A program made the position numbers and the translations under genes. A stretch of 64,000 bases of DNA from Vicinamibacterales bacterium (GTDB lineage: Bacteria; Acidobacteriota; Vicinamibacteria; Vicinamibacterales; UBA2999), in NCBI GenBank assembly GCA_041394705.1, contig JAWKHS010000018.1, positions 1-64,000 of the forward strand. Direction: 5' to 3'. Below the pieces are notes generated by a model. The model searched no databases. It saw nothing but the letters and a program-made list of their open reading frames with translations, and had not been told where the DNA came from. Positions 1-12,935 of this stretch are shown here, piece after piece; position 1 is the first letter of the stretch, and each line of letters starts with the position of its first letter.

Positions 1-743
1 TCGAACACGTGGTGCCGGCCCACCTGGCCGAGGTGCGCGAACCGAAGCTGGCCCTGCTGAAGAAGACCGAGGCCGCCGTGATGGAGCGGCTCACGAAGGA
101 AATCACCTACTGGGACCACCGCGCCGCCCAGCTCAAGCTGCAGGAGCAGGCCGGAAAGCCCAACGCCCGCCTCAACTCCGCCGAGGCCCGTAAGCGGGCA
201 GACCTGCTGCAGACGCGCCTGCAGAAGCGCCTGGACGAGCTGAAGCTCGAAGCCCGAATCTCGCCGCTGCCGCCCGTGGTGTTGGGCGGCATGCTGGTGG
301 TGCCGAAGGGGCTGCTGGACCTGATGGCCGGCCGGAAGCCCCTGCCTGCTGGCTCCGACGTAGATGTGCACGTCGTGGCCGCGAAGGCGCGCGCCATCAT
401 CATGGACGTGGAGCGCCGCCTGGGCTTCGAGCCCACGGACCGCGAGCTCGAGAAGCTGGGCTACGACATCGAGAGCAAGGTGCCTGGCACCGGCAAGCTG
501 CGGTTCATCGAGGTGAAGGGGCGTGCGTCCGCGGCAGACACCGTGACCGTGACCCGCAACGAGATCCTTTACTCCTTGAACAAGCCCGAGGACTTCATCC
601 TGGGCATTGTGGAGTTCTTCGACCACGAGCGGCACCAGGTGCACTACGTGCGCCAGCCGTTCCGGCGCGAGCCCGACTTCGGCGTGACGAGCGTGAACTA
701 CGACTTGGCCGAACTGCTGGCGAGGGGGAGCACGCCCTCATGA
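1..743 (+). CDS. SNF2-type helicase, C-terminal fragment with DUF3883 domain (5' partial)
   Basis: The reading frame is open from the first bases of the window, so this is the 3' end of a longer gene. The visible 247 residues begin with a charged, helical, probably coiled-coil stretch of about 100 residues. They end in a DUF3883-like domain with the motif RFIEVKGRA (around 504-531), whose E-x-K pattern recalls the PD-(D/E)XK fold. This tail is typical of large SNF2/SF2 helicases in defence islands; the helicase motifs themselves lie outside the window, so helicase identity is inferred. The stop codon overlaps the next start as ATGA, indicating translational coupling. Confidence 0.7.
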   Translation, partial: EHVVPAHLAEVREPKLALLKKTEAAVMERLTKEITYWDHRAAQLKLQEQAGKPNARLNSAEARKRADLLQTRLQKRLDELKLEARISPLPPVVLGGMLVVPKGLLDLMAGRKPLPAGSDVDVHVVAAKARAIIMDVERRLGFEPTDRELEKLGYDIESKVPGTGKLRFIEVKGRASAADTVTVTRNEILYSLNKPEDFILGIVEFFDHERHQVHYVRQPFRREPDFGVTSVNYDLAELLARGSTPS

Positions 744-2011
744 GCACCCAGACGTTCTTGGCGGTGAACGACGGCCGGCTTGCGGCTGCTATCGACAAAG
801 CGCAACGTCGTGTCCTGTTTGCAGCTCCGGGGCTCGGCGAGATGGCGGGCCGGGCCTTAGTTGACGCCGCAAGCCGGCTTCCGACGGCGGCGATCGTCAT
901 CCTCGATGCGGATGCCGACTCGTGTCGAATCGGCTACGGCGATGCTGAGCCCCTCCTCATGATCCAGGAAGCCGCGGATTGCGGGAAGGTAGCCCTCCGC
1001 CGGCAACACGGCCTGAGGCTTGGCGTACTTGTCGCGGACGACGAGATTCTGATCTGGTCTCCTACGCCGCGTTCGGTCGAGCGGGAACGAGACGAGGAGC
1101 CGAACGGTATTGCGCTGCAAGGACCGGCGGTAGAGATCTGCAGCCGCGCAATGGGGGAAGGCCGATCCGACTCGTCGGAGGCGGAGATTGGCCGCAACGA
1201 GTTGGGCGCTGACGAGGTGACGGCTACCGTGGAGGAACTGCGGAAGAATCCACCGGCACCCTTCGACTTGGCCCAGAAGGCCCGAGTCTTCTCGGCGCGA
1301 TTTCAGTTCGTCGAGTTCGAACTCAGGGGCGCGGAGTGGACAGAACGCAGGCTGAAGCTCTCGAGCTTCCTGATGAATGCGGATCTGCCCGAATCGCTGC
1401 GTGACTTGCTCGACACTCAGATCAGACCGTTTCAAGGAAAGGGCGATGTGAGCTTCGAGGTGCCCTGTCTCGTCCGCGGGAAGCCTGCCTACACGGCAGA
1501 AGGCGAGCGGATGTTCGTGCCAGCTACCCAGGCAGAAATCCTCCGGGCGTGGTCGGACATTCGAGATGGCTACCTAAGGCAAGTCAAGGGCTTCGGGTGG
1601 CTCATCCGACGGGACGACTTGGCCGAGTTTACGAATGATGTGGCGTCCTTCGAAGAAACCCTCAGGGCGTGGGTCGACGGCTTCGTAGAGGCGATTCGTG
1701 CTGACGAAGCGACGCTGGTGAAGGAAGTGACTCAGGCCGTGGCAAGCCGGACGAGCCGGGCTGCTCAGCGCCAACTGTTCGAAGAACTCGATCTCGAGCA
1801 AGAGGTCCGAAAGGGACTCGACCGGCTGCGGGTCATCGAGCCACGCGTCCGGATCGTGCTCAAGAACGTTGCGTGGGAGAGCACGCGCGACGACGAGTTC
1901 ATGGAGGCGCTCCGTCAAGCCCTGCCCGAAGAAGACCTCGAGGGCTGGTTCGAGGAGTTCACGGTCGCCCGTGAGCGCCCAATGGTTAAGGGGTCGCATG
2001 ATCGCGCGTAA
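740..2011 (+). CDS. Defence-island protein of unknown function, possible degenerate PLD-like N-terminus
   Basis: This 423-residue protein starts at an ATG overlapping the previous stop by four bases. Residues 1-120 alternate hydrophobic strands and helices and end with the phrase LRLGVLVADDEILIWSPTP. That resembles a phospholipase D-like half domain, where a nucleic-acid-processing HKD motif would sit, but no H-x-K is present. The remaining 300 residues are mostly charged helices without a motif I know. Its place between a DUF3883 helicase and a DUF1156 methylase suggests an accessory subunit of the same system. The PLD resemblance is weak and the function is unknown. It overlaps the methylase start by 14 bases. 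Confidence 0.6.
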   Translation: MSTQTFLAVNDGRLAAAIDKAQRRVLFAAPGLGEMAGRALVDAASRLPTAAIVILDADADSCRIGYGDAEPLLMIQEAADCGKVALRRQHGLRLGVLVADDEILIWSPTPRSVERERDEEPNGIALQGPAVEICSRAMGEGRSDSSEAEIGRNELGADEVTATVEELRKNPPAPFDLAQKARVFSARFQFVEFELRGAEWTERRLKLSSFLMNADLPESLRDLLDTQIRPFQGKGDVSFEVPCLVRGKPAYTAEGERMFVPATQAEILRAWSDIRDGYLRQVKGFGWLIRRDDLAEFTNDVASFEETLRAWVDGFVEAIRADEATLVKEVTQAVASRTSRAAQRQLFEELDLEQEVRKGLDRLRVIEPRVRIVLKNVAWESTRDDEFMEALRQALPEEDLEGWFEEFTVARERPMVKGSHDRA

Positions 2012-5000
2012 GAAGTTGATCGAGGTCGCACTTCCGCTCGAGGCCATCAACGTGGCATCGGCACGGGAGAAATCGATCCGGCACGGGCACCCAAGCACCC
2101 TGCACCTGTGGTGGGCGCGGCGCCCGCTCGCCGCGGCGCGGGCGGTGATCTTCGCGCAGATGGTCGATGACCCTTCTACTTACGTTGACGTTCTCCGCCA
2201 AGATCCGAAGCTGCGCCGACGGGCCGAGAGCCTGCTGAAGCAGAAGCTCAAGGTCTGGGAAGAGGCGCGCACGCTTGCCAAGAAGGTCGAGGGCACCAAG
2301 ATTCAAGTGCCCGAACCAGGGCCGGAACCAACGCTCGACGAAGTGCTTGCTGACGAAGAGCGACAGAGGCTGTTCCGGATCATCGAGAAGCTCGTGGAGT
2401 GGGAGAACACCACCAACGAGACAGTGCTTCAAGCGGCCCGCGATGAGATCTGGCAGAGCTGGCGCCGGGCCTGTGTTGACAACGCCAGAGACCCGCGGGC
2501 CAAGGAGCTGTTCGACCGAAACAGGCTGCCAGCGTTCCACGACCCGTTCGCCGGCGGAGGGGCGCTGCCGCTCGAGGCGCAGCGGCTTGGGCTCGAAAGC
2601 TACGCTAGCGACCTGAACCCGGTGGCGGTGCTGATCAACAAGGCGATGATCGAGATCCCACCCAAGTTCGCCGGTAAGTCGCCAGTGAACCCCGAGTCGC
2701 GCACGGAGAAGGCGCTGATCGCCCGGGAGTGGAAGGGCGCGCAGGGTCTTGCCGACGACGTGCGCTACTACGGCCAGTGGATGCGCGACGAGGCTGAGAA
2801 GCGCATCGGCCACCTCTACCCCAAGGTTGAGGTCAGCGCTGAGATGGCGAGGGACCGAAAGGACCTGAAGCCGTACGTTGGCAAGAGTCTCACCGTGCTC
2901 GCCTGGCTCTGGGCGCGTACCGTGACGAGCCCAAACCCAGCCTTTGCCAAGGTAGACGTGCCGCTTGCGTCGAGCTTCTTGCTCGGTACCAAGCCGGGCA
3001 AAGAGGCGTACATCGAGCCGGTGATAGAGAACGGCAACTACCGCTTCACGGTGAAGGTGGGGAAGCCGAAGGATGCGGAGGCGACGAAGAACGGAACTAA
3101 GCTGTCGCGCGGCGCGAACTTCCGATGCTTGATGTCGGAGACACCGATAGCCCCGCACTACATCAAGGACGAGGGCAAGGCCGGGCGCATGAGAGCTCGG
3201 CTAATGGCAATCGTGGCCGAGGGTGAGCGCGGGCGAGTCTACCTTGCGCCCACTCCTGAGATGGAGGCAATTGCAATGGCCGCGCGGCCGGCCTGGACGC
3301 CAGAGACGCCGCTGGCGGCCGACATGCGTTCGCATTGGACGCCGCCCTACGGGCTCGAGACCTACGGCGACCTGTTCACCCCACGCCAGCTCGTGGCGCT
3401 GACGACCTTTTCAGACTTGGTGCAGGAAGCGCGAGAGCGGGCGCAGCACGACGCCCTTGCGGCCGGCCTGCCGGACGACGGCAAGTCGCTGAGCAGCGGT
3501 GGAGCTGGCGCGACCGCGTACGGAGACGCCGTATCGGCGTACTTGGGTCTGTCTGCGAGCAAAGCCGCAGACAACAACTCGACAGTCTGCTCATGGATGC
3601 CAGGCATCAAGTACGAGGTAGTGCGGAACACGTTTTCCCGCCAGGCAATTCCAATGACCTGGGACTACGCTGAGTCGAATCCGTTCGCGCAGTCCTCCGG
3701 AGACTTCTATGAACAAGTAAAGCGAGCGCTAACTGTGTTCGAGACGGCGCTAGCAAATGCCACAGTGGCCGGCCGAAGCCTACAAGCTGACGCTCAGTCA
3801 GGGATTGACGTCGTTGGCCGTGTCGTCTCTACAGATCCGCCTTACTACGACAACATCGGTTACGCAGACCTTTCAGACTTCTTCTACGTGTGGTTGCGGC
3901 GCGCGCTGAAGCCCGTCTTTCCAGAGCTCTTCTCGACCCTGGCGGTACCAAAAGCTCAGGAGCTGGTCGCCACTCCCTATCGCCACGGTGGCAAAGAGAG
4001 AGCGGAGGCATTCTTCCTCGACGGAATGACCAAGGCGATGCAGCGCCTGGCAGAGCAGGCACACGCGGGCTTCCCAGTCACGATTTACTACGCATTCAAA
4101 CAGTCTGAGACCGAGGGCAAAGGAGAAGGCGGCACTTCCAGCACCGGCTGGGATACTTTCCTCGACGCCGTGATCCACGCCGGCTTTACCATCAGCGGTA
4201 CCTGGCCCATGCGCACTGAGCGCGGGGCGCGGGCGATCGGCATCGGCACCAACGCGCTCGCCACCAGCATCATCCTCGTCTGCCGCAGGCGCCCGGCCAC
4301 GGCGCCCACCGCTACGCGTCGTGAGTTCGTCGCCGAGCTCAAGGCCGAGCTGCCCGCAGCGCTGGCTGATCTGCAGCGCGGCAACATCGCTCCCGTCGAC
4401 CTCGCTCAGGCCGCCATCGGCCCCGGCATGGCCGTCTACACCCGCTACGCCCAGGTGCTCGACGCGCAGGGCAAGACGCTCTCGGTGCGCGAGGCGCTCG
4501 CTCTCATCAACGAGACGCTCGACGAGGCACTGGCCAGCCAGGAGGGCGACTTCGACGCCGACAGCCGATGGGCGCTCACTTGGTTCGACGACGAGGGGTT
4601 CGCTGAGGGCCCTTACGGAAAGGCCGAGCAGCTCTCGAAGTCCAAGAACACCAGCGTTGAAGGGATGGTCGAGGCGGGCATCCTCGAATCCAAGCGCGGC
4701 AAAGTGCGGCTACTCCGTCCGGACGAACTGCCCGCGGACTGGGACCCTGCATCCGACCCGCGCCTGACCGCGTGGGAGATCGTCCACCAGTTGATTCGTG
4801 TGCTTGCCATCGGCGGAGAAGGCGCGGCCGCCGACTTGGTGGCCAAGATCGGAGCCCGGGCCGAGATCGGCCGTGAGCTGGCCTACCGCCTCTACACACT
4901 CTGCGAGCGAAAGAAGCGCGCCGCCGAGGCGCTGGCCTACAACAGCCTTGTGCAGAGCTGGCCTGAAATTCTCAAACTGGCCCGGCAGCCTGGTGGGGAT

Positions 5001-5036
5001 GCCGCCCAGCTCCCGCTCGAGCCGATCGAGGAGTGA
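1998..5036 (+). CDS. DUF1156 adenine-specific DNA methyltransferase
   Basis: This 1012-residue protein belongs to the large DUF1156 (COG1743-type) methylase family, which transfers a methyl group from S-adenosylmethionine to adenine in DNA. The N-terminus (IARKKLIEVALPLEAIN, then HLWWARRPLAAARA) is the DUF1156 signature. The SAM-binding motif DPFAGGG is near residue 181 and the catalytic DPPY motif near residue 612, followed by YDNIGYADLSDFFYVWLRR. I chose the ATG at 1998 because DUF1156 proteins begin there; an upstream in-frame start would lie inside the preceding gene. It probably provides the self-marking activity of the defence operon. Confidence 0.92.
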   Translation: MIARKKLIEVALPLEAINVASAREKSIRHGHPSTLHLWWARRPLAAARAVIFAQMVDDPSTYVDVLRQDPKLRRRAESLLKQKLKVWEEARTLAKKVEGTKIQVPEPGPEPTLDEVLADEERQRLFRIIEKLVEWENTTNETVLQAARDEIWQSWRRACVDNARDPRAKELFDRNRLPAFHDPFAGGGALPLEAQRLGLESYASDLNPVAVLINKAMIEIPPKFAGKSPVNPESRTEKALIAREWKGAQGLADDVRYYGQWMRDEAEKRIGHLYPKVEVSAEMARDRKDLKPYVGKSLTVLAWLWARTVTSPNPAFAKVDVPLASSFLLGTKPGKEAYIEPVIENGNYRFTVKVGKPKDAEATKNGTKLSRGANFRCLMSETPIAPHYIKDEGKAGRMRARLMAIVAEGERGRVYLAPTPEMEAIAMAARPAWTPETPLAADMRSHWTPPYGLETYGDLFTPRQLVALTTFSDLVQEARERAQHDALAAGLPDDGKSLSSGGAGATAYGDAVSAYLGLSASKAADNNSTVCSWMPGIKYEVVRNTFSRQAIPMTWDYAESNPFAQSSGDFYEQVKRALTVFETALANATVAGRSLQADAQSGIDVVGRVVSTDPPYYDNIGYADLSDFFYVWLRRALKPVFPELFSTLAVPKAQELVATPYRHGGKERAEAFFLDGMTKAMQRLAEQAHAGFPVTIYYAFKQSETEGKGEGGTSSTGWDTFLDAVIHAGFTISGTWPMRTERGARAIGIGTNALATSIILVCRRRPATAPTATRREFVAELKAELPAALADLQRGNIAPVDLAQAAIGPGMAVYTRYAQVLDAQGKTLSVREALALINETLDEALASQEGDFDADSRWALTWFDDEGFAEGPYGKAEQLSKSKNTSVEGMVEAGILESKRGKVRLLRPDELPADWDPASDPRLTAWEIVHQLIRVLAIGGEGAAADLVAKIGARAEIGRELAYRLYTLCERKKRAAEALAYNSLVQSWPEILKLARQPGGDAAQLPLEPIEE

Positions 5037-5037
5037 C

Positions 5038-8000
5038 ATGGATTCTGGGGCGGAGCGGCAGGACCCACCTGAGCTCGAGCGCGCGCGGCAGCTCTTTCAG
5101 TTCCTGAAGGCGTTCTCCGAACGCCGCGTGCCGACGAAGCGCACCATGGCCGACCAGCCATGGTCGCTGTGGCTTCGCACGCTGCCCTCGCATCCGAGCG
5201 TGCAGGTCACGGCGCCGGATTCGCCAGTGTCTATTGAGGACAAGGCTTCCGCGCCTGCCGCTGACGGCGCTGCGAGCGCCGATGCGCCCTTAATCAGGGT
5301 GACGCGTCCCAAGATCACGAATGCCCCAGAACCTCCAGCGCCGATTCGGGAATTCGTGGCCGATGGGTGGGTCGACCCGCACGGCAGCGTCAGCGTCAGA
5401 GCTTCGAGAAACGTAGTCGTTGACGGCAGCACCGAGATCGAACGGTTCGATGCCGACCCCGCGAGACCAGCGGCGTTTGACCGCTGGCGCCAGCAATGGA
5501 GCGTGTGGGCCGAGAACGAGCGGCCGGCACGAGCAGCCATGGCGACGTTCGAGCGCCTGTACGACCTGCGCGCCCGCATGGAGCGCGAGGGTGAAGGGCT
5601 GGAGCTGGTGCTTGGCGACGGCCGGCTGCGCTGGCGGCCCCAGCTCGGACAGATCGACCATCCCGTACTACTGCAGCGCGTGGAGCTGACTTTCGACCCA
5701 TCCGGTCCGGAGTTCGAGGTCAACGACGCGGAACGACCGCCCGAACTCTACAGCCCCCTGCTCCAGGAGGCCGAGGCACTGACCTCCGAGCGACTTCAGC
5801 AGCTGCGGAAAGACCTGGCATCGGGCGCCTACCATCCGCTCTCTGGTGAGGCGGCAGACGGGTTCTTCACGCGGCTCGCGCCGTTGCTGGGCCGTCAAGG
5901 AACGTTCTCCAAAGAACGAAACGCTGGCTCCAACCCAGCCGACCCGCTCATCACGCGCGACCCGGTGCTGTTCCTCCGGGCGCGCCAATCGGGCTTCGCC
6001 GAGGCGTTCGACAAGGTGCTCCAGGACCTCGACGCGCGGCGAGAGGTGCCGCCCTCGTTGACGCGCCTCGTCGGGGTGGAGACGGAGCTGGTAGAGGCGC
6101 CGTCGTACGAGGACACGGCGTCGCCCTGGGGTGAGCCCGAGGAGGTTCTGCTCAGCAAACCGGCCAACGCCGAGCAGGTGCGAATCGCGCGGGCCCTGGA
6201 ACAACATCGCGCGGTGTTGGTGCAGGGGCCACCGGGTACGGGAAAAAGTCACACCATCGCGAACCTGATCGGCCATCTGGTGGCCCAGGGCAAGCGGGTG
6301 CTGGTCACGAGCCATACGACCAAAGCGTTGCGTGTGCTGCGCTCCCAGATCGTCGAGCCACTACAGCCTCTGTGCGTCTCGGTGCTCGACCAGGACCTCG
6401 AGAGCCGAACGCAGCTCGAGCAGGCGGTTCGCGGCATCCTGATGCGGCTGACGAGCTCATCGGCAAGTCAGTTGGACCACGAGGTGCAGGCGCAGACCAA
6501 CCTGCGGCGTCAGCTCAACGAGCGCATTCGCGCCATCACCGCCAACCTGCGCACGGTACGTGAGGGTGAGTACACCCCGATCTTCGTCGCCGGTAGCGGT
6601 GAGCCCCCGGCAGACGCTGCGAGGTGGGTGAGAGAGAACGTTGCCGGCAATACGTGGATTCCCGGACCGCTGGAAGCCGGTGTGCCATGCCCGCTTTCGC
6701 CGAACGATGTCGCGCGTCTGTATGCAACGAATGACCAGCTAACGGATTCGGACGAAGAGACGATCCGCGCGCAGTTTCCCGACCCCGATCTACTGCCGAC
6801 GCCGTTCGAGTTCCGTGAGTGGGTGACGACGCTTCAGGCCACAGAGAATCAAGAGTTCGCCCAGTACTGGGAGCGCTCTGCGATCACGGCTGACCGCGAG
6901 GTAGTCAGCACATTGCTGAGGGTGGCCCAGGACCTGGCGACCGAGCTGGCCGGTCTGACCAAAGGCCAGCTCGCCGTTGTGGCCGGTGGCGCTGCGAGCC
7001 AGGTTGAGAAGGCGCAATGGACGAGCCTCGCCAAACAGGTAGCTGACACCTACCGTGAGTGGCAGCGGGCTCGGCCTCTGCTTCTGGAGCACCCGGTGGA
7101 GGCGGTGGCGTCGGTGCCGGACACCGACGTTGCGGCTGTCTGCGATGCGATCGCGGCACACGTGGAAGCCGGCGGGGCGCTTGGGTGGCTGCAGACTGGT
7201 GTGCTGCATCGGGAATGGAAGCCGGTGATTGAGGAGTCACGCGTCGACGGCCGAACGCCTCGCACGGCTGCCGAGTTCCGGGCACTCGCCGCGAAATGTC
7301 GACTAGAGGTCGCGCGTGACGGGCTGCGAGGCCGATGGAAGCGGCAGGCCGTCGCCGTGGGTTGGCCCGCAGTGCCTGAGGGCGACTTCGAGCCGGCGCT
7401 GATGGAGCAGGCCAGCCGCTTTCAGGACTTGCTCGGTTGGTGGGAGCTGAGGCGAACCGCGCTCGAGCAGGCGATGGCGGCCGCCGGATTCAAGTGGCTG
7501 CGTTTTCGCGACTGGCACGCAGCGCGCGGCGCCGCCGTGGCGGCCTTCGAACGCGATTGTGCGTTGGTCCGGGGGCCCCTGCTGGAGGTGGTGCAGGCAC
7601 GATCGCAAGCCGTGGCGCGGGCGGGAGTCTTGGAGGCAGTGGCTCGTCTCGAAACGGTCCTTCGTCCGTATGCGGGGGACATGGTCGCCGGCCTGATGGC
7701 GGCCGTGCGGGGGCTTGATCCGGCCAGGTACGAGACTGGCCATGGTGCCTTCTCGGAGGTGTACGGGAAGCGGACCCTCTGGCAGCAGCGAGTCGAACTA
7801 CTGGGGCGAATCGATGCAGTGGCTCCCTCGTGGGCCAACGCCATTGCCAAACGTGTGGGTGAACATGGTCGTCCCACGCCTCCTGGTGACGCTCTCACCG
7901 CGTGGAAGTGGCGCCAGCTCACGGAGGAGATCGATCGCAGAGCACGTCTCGACGAAGAGGTGCTGACGCGACAGCTCCACCAGCGTCGCGAAGAGCTGAG

Positions 8001-9069
8001 AGCGGCGACGGCCAGCCTGATCGACGCGAAAGCGTGGAGGGCGCAGCTTGCCCGGACGGGCCTGGCAGCCAGGTCGGCCCTTCAGGGGTGGGTCGACACG
8101 GTCCGCAAGATTGGCAAGGGGCACGGGCGGAGAGCGCCGGAGTTGCAGGTGAGAGCGCGTCAGCTGCTCACTGACGCCAGCGCCGCCGTGCCCGTGTGGA
8201 TCATGCCGCTTGGCCGCGTGGCCGAGAGCATCGATCCCCTGCGAAACAGGTTCGATGTCGTGATCGTCGATGAGGCGAGTCAGTCTGATGTCACCGGACT
8301 GCTGGCATGGTACCTCGGCGATCAGGTGGCGGTGGTTGGCGACCATGAGCAGGTGAGCCCGTCGGCAGTTGGCCAAGAGGTCGACGTGGCAAAGGGGTTG
8401 ATCGAGCACCACCTGGATGGCATTCCCAACCGCCATTTGTACGACGGCAAGACATCCGTGTACGACCTGGCGCGCCAATGCTTTGGCGGGGCGATCGCGC
8501 TGCGCGAGCACTTCCGATCGGTCCCAGAGATCATCGGGTTCTCCGACGAGCTGTCGTACAACTTCGAGATTCGCCCGCTCCGAAATCCGTCATCCGCGCC
8601 CAGGCCGCACGTGGCAGAGTTCGTCGTCGACCGCACGCTTGGCTCGCTTCGAGAGGGCAAGAGCAACGCGGCCGAGGCGCGCGCCGCAGCCGCGTTGCTG
8701 AAGGCGATGACGGAGGACGGTCGCTACGAGCGGAGCTCCATGGGAGCGATCACCCTGCTTGGCGATGAACAGGCCTACCTCATTCACGAGACAGCGCGCG
8801 CTCTCATCGACCCGATCGAGCTGGAGCGTCGTCACTTCGCGGTTGGGAATCCGGCCCAGTTCCAGGGCGACGAGCGGGACGTCATGCTGCTCTCCATGGT
8901 TGATGTGCCGGCAGCCGGCGGCACCTTGCGTTTGTCGGAGACGGATGGCCTGAAGCAGCGGTACAACGTGGCTGCGAGTCGCGCGAGAGATCAGTTGTGG
9001 CTTGTCCACTCGCTCGATCCCGGGCGCGACTTGAAGCCGGGCGACCTGCGGCGCCGATTGATCGAGTAG
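5038..9069 (+). CDS. SF1 (AAA_11/AAA_12-type) helicase, separated from its nuclease domain by a TAG
   Basis: This 1343-residue SF1 helicase starts at an ATG one base after the methylase stop. Walker A GPPGTGKS is at residues 397-404, the DEAS Walker B at about 1078-1081, followed by GDHEQVSP, and the C-terminal motif near FQGDERDVMLLS and RYNVAASRARDQLWLVHS completes the ATPase. A long helical insertion separates the two ATPase halves. Relatives usually continue after DLKPGDLRRRLIE into a Vsr/DUF559-like nuclease. Here a TAG at 9067 follows that phrase and the nuclease resumes in the same frame, so this is either a truncated, a read-through or a split form of a fused helicase-nuclease. Confidence 0.85.
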   Translation: MDSGAERQDPPELERARQLFQFLKAFSERRVPTKRTMADQPWSLWLRTLPSHPSVQVTAPDSPVSIEDKASAPAADGAASADAPLIRVTRPKITNAPEPPAPIREFVADGWVDPHGSVSVRASRNVVVDGSTEIERFDADPARPAAFDRWRQQWSVWAENERPARAAMATFERLYDLRARMEREGEGLELVLGDGRLRWRPQLGQIDHPVLLQRVELTFDPSGPEFEVNDAERPPELYSPLLQEAEALTSERLQQLRKDLASGAYHPLSGEAADGFFTRLAPLLGRQGTFSKERNAGSNPADPLITRDPVLFLRARQSGFAEAFDKVLQDLDARREVPPSLTRLVGVETELVEAPSYEDTASPWGEPEEVLLSKPANAEQVRIARALEQHRAVLVQGPPGTGKSHTIANLIGHLVAQGKRVLVTSHTTKALRVLRSQIVEPLQPLCVSVLDQDLESRTQLEQAVRGILMRLTSSSASQLDHEVQAQTNLRRQLNERIRAITANLRTVREGEYTPIFVAGSGEPPADAARWVRENVAGNTWIPGPLEAGVPCPLSPNDVARLYATNDQLTDSDEETIRAQFPDPDLLPTPFEFREWVTTLQATENQEFAQYWERSAITADREVVSTLLRVAQDLATELAGLTKGQLAVVAGGAASQVEKAQWTSLAKQVADTYREWQRARPLLLEHPVEAVASVPDTDVAAVCDAIAAHVEAGGALGWLQTGVLHREWKPVIEESRVDGRTPRTAAEFRALAAKCRLEVARDGLRGRWKRQAVAVGWPAVPEGDFEPALMEQASRFQDLLGWWELRRTALEQAMAAAGFKWLRFRDWHAARGAAVAAFERDCALVRGPLLEVVQARSQAVARAGVLEAVARLETVLRPYAGDMVAGLMAAVRGLDPARYETGHGAFSEVYGKRTLWQQRVELLGRIDAVAPSWANAIAKRVGEHGRPTPPGDALTAWKWRQLTEEIDRRARLDEEVLTRQLHQRREELRAATASLIDAKAWRAQLARTGLAARSALQGWVDTVRKIGKGHGRRAPELQVRARQLLTDASAAVPVWIMPLGRVAESIDPLRNRFDVVIVDEASQSDVTGLLAWYLGDQVAVVGDHEQVSPSAVGQEVDVAKGLIEHHLDGIPNRHLYDGKTSVYDLARQCFGGAIALREHFRSVPEIIGFSDELSYNFEIRPLRNPSSAPRPHVAEFVVDRTLGSLREGKSNAAEARAAAALLKAMTEDGRYERSSMGAITLLGDEQAYLIHETARALIDPIELERRHFAVGNPAQFQGDERDVMLLSMVDVPAAGGTLRLSETDGLKQRYNVAASRARDQLWLVHSLDPGRDLKPGDLRRRLIE
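9067..9069 (+). other. Single in-frame amber codon between helicase and nuclease domains
   Basis: TAG stands between the helicase ending DLRRRLIE and the in-frame continuation VRDPLARHRELAKG. No frameshift is needed: 5038 and 9082 are in the same frame, and the only stop between 5038 and 9583 is this one. A single base change (for example from a Tyr or Gln codon) would restore a protein of about 1515 residues. Confidence 0.85.
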
Positions 9070-9081
9070 GTCCGCGATCCA

Positions 9082-9584
9082 TTGGCGCGCCATCGGGAGC
9101 TGGCGAAGGGGACCCGGCGAGCGGAGTCGCCATTCGAGGTCGCAGTGATCGAACGCCTGATCTCCGCCGGATATGCGGTGCAGCCGCAGGTCAGCGTTGG
9201 CAACTACCGCATCGATATCGTCGTGAGCGACGGCACCCTTCAGATGGCGATCGAGTGCGATGGCGATCGATATCACCCAGCCGAACGACTTGGAGAAGAC
9301 ATGGCCCGGCAGGCGGTTTTGGAGCGTGCCGGCTGGCGGTTCATACGGGTGCGGGGCAGCCGGTTCTACCGAGATCCTGACGGGACCATGGAGCGGGTCT
9401 TCCGAGATCTCGAAGCGAGCGGCGTGGCGAAGACGAGCATTGACGGTCGCGCGCGGCCGGATGACTCGGAAGTTGTCATGTTCAAAGAGCAGATCATGCG
9501 TCGAGCGTGGGAGATCCTCCGCGAACGAGGATGGGTGGTGACGCCCCCCGCGGCTGATGCCATTTCAGAGGCGAGCATCAACTG

Positions 9585-9585
<1 letters not shown>
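9082..9585 (+). CDS. Vsr/DUF559-like (MTES_1575-type) nuclease domain, in frame with the upstream helicase
   Basis: The open frame encodes a compact PD-(D/E)XK nuclease domain of about 167 residues. The active-site signature is RIDIVV (Asp45) followed by AIECDGDRYHP (Glu58, Asp60, and the trailing His). This is the domain normally fused to the C-terminus of DEAD/SF1 helicases of the preceding type. If it is expressed alone, the first usable start is the TTG at 9082, only 12 bases after the TAG and without a clear Shine-Dalgarno, which would need re-initiation by terminating ribosomes. Its own stop overlaps the next ATG as TGATG. Confidence 0.75.
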
Positions 9586-12923
<3,338 letters not shown>

Positions 12924-12935
12924 CCGGAGCTGGCG

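Noticed and set aside
1869..1997. N-terminal extension of the DUF1156 methylase frame
   Set aside because: It lies inside the preceding gene, is low-complexity Arg/Ser, and the family consensus begins at 1998.
4798..5037. N-terminal extension of the SF1 helicase frame
   Set aside because: It overlaps the methylase C-terminus in another frame and has no family match; the ATG at 5038 fits the operon spacing.
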